From Candidatus Neomicrothrix sp. UBA881 (GTDB taxonomy: Bacteria; Actinomycetota; Acidimicrobiia; Acidimicrobiales; MedAcidi-G1): DNA of 10,184 nt. Each line of letters starts with the position of its first letter. The stretch's first letter is position 1. Position numbers and translations under genes: made by a program. Below are positions 6,787 through 10,184 of the stretch, in pieces. Where the stretch lies: positions 9,827-20,010 of the forward strand of contig DBFL01000003.1 in assembly GCA_002294285.1 (NCBI GenBank). Reading direction: 5' to 3'. Under the pieces are notes generated by a model. That model searched no databases, was not told the DNA's origin, and saw only the letters and a list, made by a program, of their open reading frames with translations.

Positions 6787-7620
6787 ATGCCCCAAAGACA
6801 ACGCAAACCAACGAGTCCAGGAAGACGATTCCAAACTGTTGCAGATTTTTCTGAGATAACTAAAACTTCTCCTGAAAGAACTTTAGTTGAGAAAAAAGTT
6901 TCTACAGGTGGTCGTAATAACTACGGGCGTAAGACGGCACGACATCGCGGAGGTGGGCACAAACAAAAGTACAGGATCATTGATTTTCGTCGTAATAAAG
7001 ACGGTGTTCCTGCGACTGTAGCTGCAATTGAGTACGACCCAAATAGAAGTTGCCGAATACTGTTACTCCACTATCACGATGGTGAAAAACGTTACATTTT
7101 GGCACCTCGAGGTGTTGAGGTAGGTGACGTCCTCAGATCAGGTCAAGGCAGCGAAATAAGGCCTGGGAACTCCTTGCCACTTCGATATATACCTGTGGGA
7201 ACGGTTATCCACAATGTTGAATTACATCCTGAAGGTGGGGGCCAATTGGCTCGAAGTGCTGGTTCTAGTATTCAACTAGTGGCGAAAGAGGGAGATTTCG
7301 CTACTTTACGTTTGCCAAGCAGTGAGATGCGAAGAGTCAGAATTGACTGTCGTGCAACTGTAGGAGAAGTTGGTAATCAAGAGCATGAACTTATAAGTAT
7401 TGGTAAAGCTGGACGTAATAGATGGAAAGGTGTAAGACCTCAATCACGTGGAGTAGCTATGAATCCAGTAGACCACCCCTTAGGTGGTGGGGAAGGAAAA
7501 TCTTCTGGTGGTCGCCACCCAGTTTCGCCTTGGGGTAAACCTGAAGGTCGAACTCGGAAAAAAGGCAAGCATTCCGACAAGATGATTGTCAGACGTCGCC
7601 GCGGAAGAGGACGGAGGTAG
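6787..7620 (+). CDS. rplB: 50S ribosomal protein L2
   Basis: L2 (277 aa, normal length) is needed for subunit association and for a functional peptidyl-transferase centre. The RNA-binding OB and SH3-like core contains TSPGRR (9-14), [33 protein letters not shown] (41-73), LEYDPNRS-type IEYDPNRS (81-88), RYILAPRGV (102-110), [10 protein letters not shown] (151-160) and RLPSSEMR (175-182). The C-terminal loop reads [27 protein letters not shown] (224-250), followed by a basic tail ending RRRRGRGRR. His230, aligned with the functionally important His229 of E. coli, is kept; the second His of the usual DHPHGG is Leu232. A GAGGT Shine-Dalgarno at 6776-6780 lies in the last rplW codons. The strong GGAGGT for rpsS is embedded in its final Arg codons. 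Confidence 0.98.
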   Translation: MPQRQRKPTSPGRRFQTVADFSEITKTSPERTLVEKKVSTGGRNNYGRKTARHRGGGHKQKYRIIDFRRNKDGVPATVAAIEYDPNRSCRILLLHYHDGEKRYILAPRGVEVGDVLRSGQGSEIRPGNSLPLRYIPVGTVIHNVELHPEGGGQLARSAGSSIQLVAKEGDFATLRLPSSEMRRVRIDCRATVGEVGNQEHELISIGKAGRNRWKGVRPQSRGVAMNPVDHPLGGGEGKSSGGRHPVSPWGKPEGRTRKKGKHSDKMIVRRRRGRGRR

Positions 7621-7626
7621 AAAGTC

Positions 7627-7902
7627 ATGCCACGCAGTTTGAAAAAAGGTCCTTTTGTTGATGATCACCTTTTGAAAAAGGTAGATGACATGAATGGTTC
7701 TGGCGATAAGAAGGTGATCAGAACATGGTCTCGTCGTTCAACGATTGTGCCTGACATGTTGGGCCACACTATTGCGGTTCATGATGGTAGAAAGCACGTT
7801 CCTGTGTTCATAACTGAGTCAATGGTTGGACACAAATTAGGAGAGTTTGCACCTACTAGGACTTTCCGTTCCCATAGTGGGCAAGAGAGAGGTACAAGCT
7901 GA
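7627..7902 (+). CDS. rpsS: 30S ribosomal protein S19
   Basis: S19 (91 aa, normal length) is a small-subunit head protein that pairs with S13 and contacts 16S rRNA near the A-site tRNA. The sequence is typical throughout: [19 protein letters not shown] (1-19), [33 protein letters not shown] and [18 protein letters not shown], with a short C-terminal tail. The ATG is preceded by GGAGGT at 7613-7618 with an 8-base spacer, one of the strongest ribosome binding sites in the window, formed by the end of rplB. The stop TGA shares its A with the rplV ATG (TGATG at 7900-7904). Nothing is unusual. Confidence 0.97.
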   Translation: MPRSLKKGPFVDDHLLKKVDDMNGSGDKKVIRTWSRRSTIVPDMLGHTIAVHDGRKHVPVFITESMVGHKLGEFAPTRTFRSHSGQERGTS

Positions 7903-8570
7903 TGGCTTCTGTAGGTGCTTCTTTATCTAGAAATGTTGATCGTGAAAGCACGAAGTCAGTCGTTCGTTATGTTCGTGTTTCTGCTCATAAAGCTCGGCCT
8001 GTATTAAATCAGATTCGAAATTTGTCTGTTGCAAGAGCTGAAGAGATTTTGGCTTTCAGTGAAAGGTCTGTTTCAGAGGTGATTTCTAATTGTTTAAATT
8101 CAGCGATTGCTAATGCTGGAAACAACAACGGAATTCCCAGGGAAGAACTTTTTGTTTCGGAGTGTTTTGCTGATGAGGGGCCAACCTTAAAAAGATTTAG
8201 ACCTAGGGCACGTGGACGTGCAACTTCAATTTTTAAAAGAACTTGTCATTTGACTGTAGTTGTTTCGCGTTACACCGAAGAGGAAATAGAAAGTTTACAA
8301 GCGCATGCCGAATTAAAAGGTCATAGAAATAATTTTGAAGCAGGCGAAGAGCTGGTAGAAGAAGATCAATCTAAAGAAGCAAAATCTAAAAAGAAGAAGT
8401 CAAGATCTTCAAAAGAAGAGGTCCTTGAAGAAGAAGTGCTTGAAGAAGAGGCTGAAGAGGCTATTGAAGAAGAAGTGCTTGAAGAAGAGGCTGTTGAAGA
8501 AGAAGAGGTCCCTGAAGAAGAAGTGCTTGAAGAACAAAATGAAGAACAAAATGAAAAAGAGGCAAACTAA
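7902..8570 (+). CDS. rplV: 50S ribosomal protein L22 with long Glu-rich C-terminal tail
   Basis: L22 binds several 23S rRNA domains, and its beta-hairpin lines the exit tunnel opposite L4. The core occupies about residues 16-128: [21 protein letters not shown] (20-40), [11 protein letters not shown] and the hairpin [26 protein letters not shown] (96-121). The protein is 222 aa, about 100 longer than the usual 110-125. The extra part has a charged linker (about 129-160), a basic patch [11 protein letters not shown] (161-171) and then an almost purely Glu-Val-Leu-Ala stretch (172-222) built from repeats such as EEEVLEEEA. Other actinobacterial L22 proteins carry C-terminal extensions, but this one looks recently expanded by DNA repeats. 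The tail is predicted disordered or helical and probably solvent-exposed; its role is unknown. It overlaps rpsC by one base (TAATG). Confidence 0.96.
   Translation: MASVGASLSRNVDRESTKSVVRYVRVSAHKARPVLNQIRNLSVARAEEILAFSERSVSEVISNCLNSAIANAGNNNGIPREELFVSECFADEGPTLKRFRPRARGRATSIFKRTCHLTVVVSRYTEEEIESLQAHAELKGHRNNFEAGEELVEEDQSKEAKSKKKKSRSSKEEVLEEEVLEEEAEEAIEEEVLEEEAVEEEEVPEEEVLEEQNEEQNEKEAN
8415..8534 (+). repeat. In-frame repeat array encoding the acidic L22 tail
   Basis: A 29-base unit starting TTGAAGAAGAAGTG and ending GAAGAGGCT occurs as two identical copies at 8425-8453 and 8464-8492, 39 bases (13 codons) apart. A third, partial copy at 8513-8534 matches the unit over 22 bases. The flanking GAAGAGGTCC is also duplicated: 8415-8447 and 8502-8534 match over 33 bases with one mismatch (T8425/C8512), 87 bases (29 codons) apart. 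All spacings (39, 48 and 87) are multiples of three, so the frame is kept. The pattern suggests expansion by slippage or unequal exchange. Confidence 0.85.
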
Positions 8571-9502
8571 TGGGTCAAAAAGTTAATCCATACGGATTTA
8601 GACTTGGAGTGACAACTGATTGGAAATCGCGTTGGTTTGCAACACGTCAGGAATATGCAGACAATCTTCTAGAAGATTGGAAAATCAGAGATTTTCTAAT
8701 GACAGAGTTGCCTCATGCAGCGATCAGTCGAGTTGAAGTTGAACGAACTCGTGACCGACTAAGGGTTGATGTACACACCGCTAGGCCCGGAATAGTGATT
8801 GGTAGAAAAGGAGCGGAGGCTGATCGATTAAGGAAAGGTTTAGGGAAGATTTCAGGAAATCTTCAAGTTCAGTTAAACATTCAAGAAATTAAAGAACCAG
8901 AATTAGATGCCGCCTTAATTGCTCAGGGAGTTGCCGATCAACTTACAGGCAGAGTTGCTTTTCGACGCGCGATGAAAAGGGCTGTTCAAAATGCACAAAA
9001 AGCTGGAGCTTTAGGAATAAGAGTCCAGTGTTCAGGTCGTTTGGGTGGAGCTGAAATGTCAAGAACAGAATGGTACCGAGAGGGTAGAGTGCCACTTCAC
9101 ACCTTAAGAGCTGATATTGATTACGGATTTCGCGAAGCTGATACTACTTATGGAATCCTTGGCGTGAAAGTTTGGATTTATAAAGGAGACATTTTGCCTT
9201 ATAAATCTCGACTAGAAGAAAAAATAACCCGTGAAGCGGCTATGGCTGCAGGGGAGACATCGGGTCAGAGCAAGTCTCGCGGAGTGATTTCTTCCGCTGC
9301 AGGAAGAAAAAGGTCAGCTGATTCTGTGGTTGAGGTCGACATCTCAGAAGTCGGTGAAGAGGAAGAAACAGAGGAAATAGCACCTCTTGTTAAAGAGGGT
9401 GATGCTGAGTTTGAGCGTTTATTAGCTGAAGAAGAAGCAATAGAGGCTTCAACTAGAGAACATCATGAGACACCTCATTTTCGTTCTGGGGATGGTGATT
9501 AA
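8570..9502 (+). CDS. rpsC: 30S ribosomal protein S3 with acidic C-terminal extension
   Basis: S3 forms part of the mRNA entry channel and contributes to the ribosome's helicase activity. The type II KH domain is clear, with the GRKG loop at 78-81 within [20 protein letters not shown] (72-91). The C-terminal S3 domain shows [60 protein letters not shown] (127-186) and ends near [13 protein letters not shown] (198-210). Residues 211-310 are an extension beyond the usual end of about 210-235. It starts basic or polar ([15 protein letters not shown]) and becomes Glu-rich ([30 protein letters not shown]), closing with [13 protein letters not shown]. Actinobacterial S3 proteins often carry tails, but the role is unknown. 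The ATG has AGAGG at 8558-8562 with a 7-base spacer. Confidence 0.97.
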   Translation: MGQKVNPYGFRLGVTTDWKSRWFATRQEYADNLLEDWKIRDFLMTELPHAAISRVEVERTRDRLRVDVHTARPGIVIGRKGAEADRLRKGLGKISGNLQVQLNIQEIKEPELDAALIAQGVADQLTGRVAFRRAMKRAVQNAQKAGALGIRVQCSGRLGGAEMSRTEWYREGRVPLHTLRADIDYGFREADTTYGILGVKVWIYKGDILPYKSRLEEKITREAAMAAGETSGQSKSRGVISSAAGRKRSADSVVEVDISEVGEEEETEEIAPLVKEGDAEFERLLAEEEAIEASTREHHETPHFRSGDGD

Positions 9503-9504
9503 AA

Positions 9505-9921
9505 ATGCTTATGCCAAAAAAAGTTCGTCATCGTAAACACCAGCGCGGGAGAAGTCGAGGAATGTCTAAAGGACATACTTGGGTCAATTTTGGCGAATAT
9601 GGGCTACAAGCTCTAGAACCTGGGTGGATAACGTCAAGACAAATAGAGGCAGCTCGAATTGCTATGACACGACATATTAAGCGCGGTGGAAAAGTTTGGA
9701 TCAATGTTTTCCCAGATAAACCTGTTACCGAAAAGCCTGCTGAAACAAGGATGGGTTCAGGTAAAGGAAATCCTGAGAAATGGGTTGCTGTAGTTCGCCC
9801 TGGGCGCATTCTTTTTGAATTGTCTTATAGTGATACTCAAATTGCACGTGAAGCAATTGAAAGAGCTATACAAAAACTTCCTATAAAGGCTCGTTTTGTT
9901 CAACGAGAGGAGGGTTTTTAA
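9505..9921 (+). CDS. rplP: 50S ribosomal protein L16
   Basis: L16 (138 aa, normal length) assembles late and helps position tRNA at the A site near the peptidyl-transferase centre. The sequence reads [97 protein letters not shown], then PGRILFELS and a C-terminal helix. The first Met at 9505 is preferred over Met3 (9511) because family members start ML(M/I)PK and a GGTGA lies at 9494-9498 with a 6-base spacer. It follows rpsC by two bases and abuts rpmC with no gap (TAAATG). The strong GGAGGG for rpmC is embedded in its last codons. Nothing is unusual. Confidence 0.97.
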   Translation: MLMPKKVRHRKHQRGRSRGMSKGHTWVNFGEYGLQALEPGWITSRQIEAARIAMTRHIKRGGKVWINVFPDKPVTEKPAETRMGSGKGNPEKWVAVVRPGRILFELSYSDTQIAREAIERAIQKLPIKARFVQREEGF

Positions 9922-10161
9922 ATGGCTAAGAAAACCTTGAGAGATCTTGCTGACACCGATTTGTTAGAGCGTTTTAATGAAACAAAAGAAGAATTGTTTA
10001 ATCTTAGGTTTCAACTCGCAACTGGACAACTAGAGAATCATGCACGCGTAAGCCAAGTGAAGCGCGAAGTTGCAAGAGTTTTAACTGAACTTAGAGAGAG
10101 AGAAATTTCCGCTGCTGAAGATTTTTCTTTAAATCAAGACGAGGAGCTTTCTGATGAGTGA
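9922..10161 (+). CDS. rpmC: 50S ribosomal protein L29
   Basis: L29 (79 aa) is a small two-helix protein near the exit-tunnel opening beside L23. The core [57 protein letters not shown] (6-62) holds the family signature LRFQ-ATGQLEN-AR. A 17-residue acidic tail ([17 protein letters not shown]) makes it longer than the 63-aa E. coli protein; lengths near 75-80 are usual in actinobacteria. The ATG follows a strong GGAGGG (9909-9914) with a 7-base spacer. Its last eight bases overlap the rpsQ start in another frame. Confidence 0.96.
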   Translation: MAKKTLRDLADTDLLERFNETKEELFNLRFQLATGQLENHARVSQVKREVARVLTELREREISAAEDFSLNQDEELSDE

Positions 10162-10184
10162 TGAACAAGTAACCAATGAACAAG
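10154..10184 (+). CDS. rpsQ: 30S ribosomal protein S17, N-terminal start (partial)
   Basis: Ten codons are present, reading [10 protein letters not shown], and the frame is open to the window edge. The call rests mainly on gene order, since rpsQ follows rpmC in nearly all bacteria, and on GAGGAG at 10141-10146 placed 7 bases ahead of the ATG. The conserved S17 core is outside the window. The ATG overlaps the rpmC end by eight bases. The other nearby ATG, at 10161, stops after three codons. The polar, acidic N-terminus fits the extended N-termini often seen in actinobacterial S17. Confidence 0.72.
   Translation, partial: MSDEQVTNEQ

Overview
The window is a stretch of translation-machinery genes from a bacterium with an AT-rich genome and mostly ribosomal-protein content. 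It runs from the last codons of rpsG through fusA, tuf and rpsJ (the str-operon side), then rplC-rplD-rplW-rplB-rpsS-rplV-rpsC-rplP-rpmC and the first codons of rpsQ (the S10-operon side). S7 ending in FAHYRW, the long S3 and L22 tails, the L29 core ([18 protein letters not shown]) and the L16 and S19 sequences all look actinobacterial. Together with the AT-rich base composition (judged by eye, not computed), they point to a low-GC actinobacterial lineage such as the marine Acidimicrobiia-like groups. The taxonomic call is inference from remembered family sequences, not from a search.

Layout: 1-40 is the end of rpsG. 58-3733 holds fusA, tuf and rpsJ on the + strand. 3730-4878 is an AI-2E/PerM-family membrane protein gene on the - strand, tail to tail with rpsJ, the two stop codons sharing one CTAG palindrome. 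4879-5202 is the only substantial intergenic region (324 bases). It separates the divergent membrane-protein gene from rplC and carries a promoter-like extended -10, inverted repeats and a very GC-rich 12-bp hairpin with an alternative pairing partner. 5203-10184 is a tightly packed + strand ribosomal operon with overlaps or gaps of only a few bases.

The gene products work together in protein synthesis. EF-Tu delivers aminoacyl-tRNA, EF-G drives translocation, and S7, S10, S19, S3, S17 and L3, L4, L23, L2, L22, L16, L29 are structural or functional parts of the two ribosomal subunits. The membrane protein has no evident link to translation; its antisense insertion cuts rpsJ off from the rest of the S10 cluster, so rplC onward probably needs its own promoter and leader.

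No undescribed multi-gene system is evident. The most interesting points are the split S10 cluster, the structured leader ahead of rplC, and the repeat-built acidic tail on L22 with a second acidic tail on S3.
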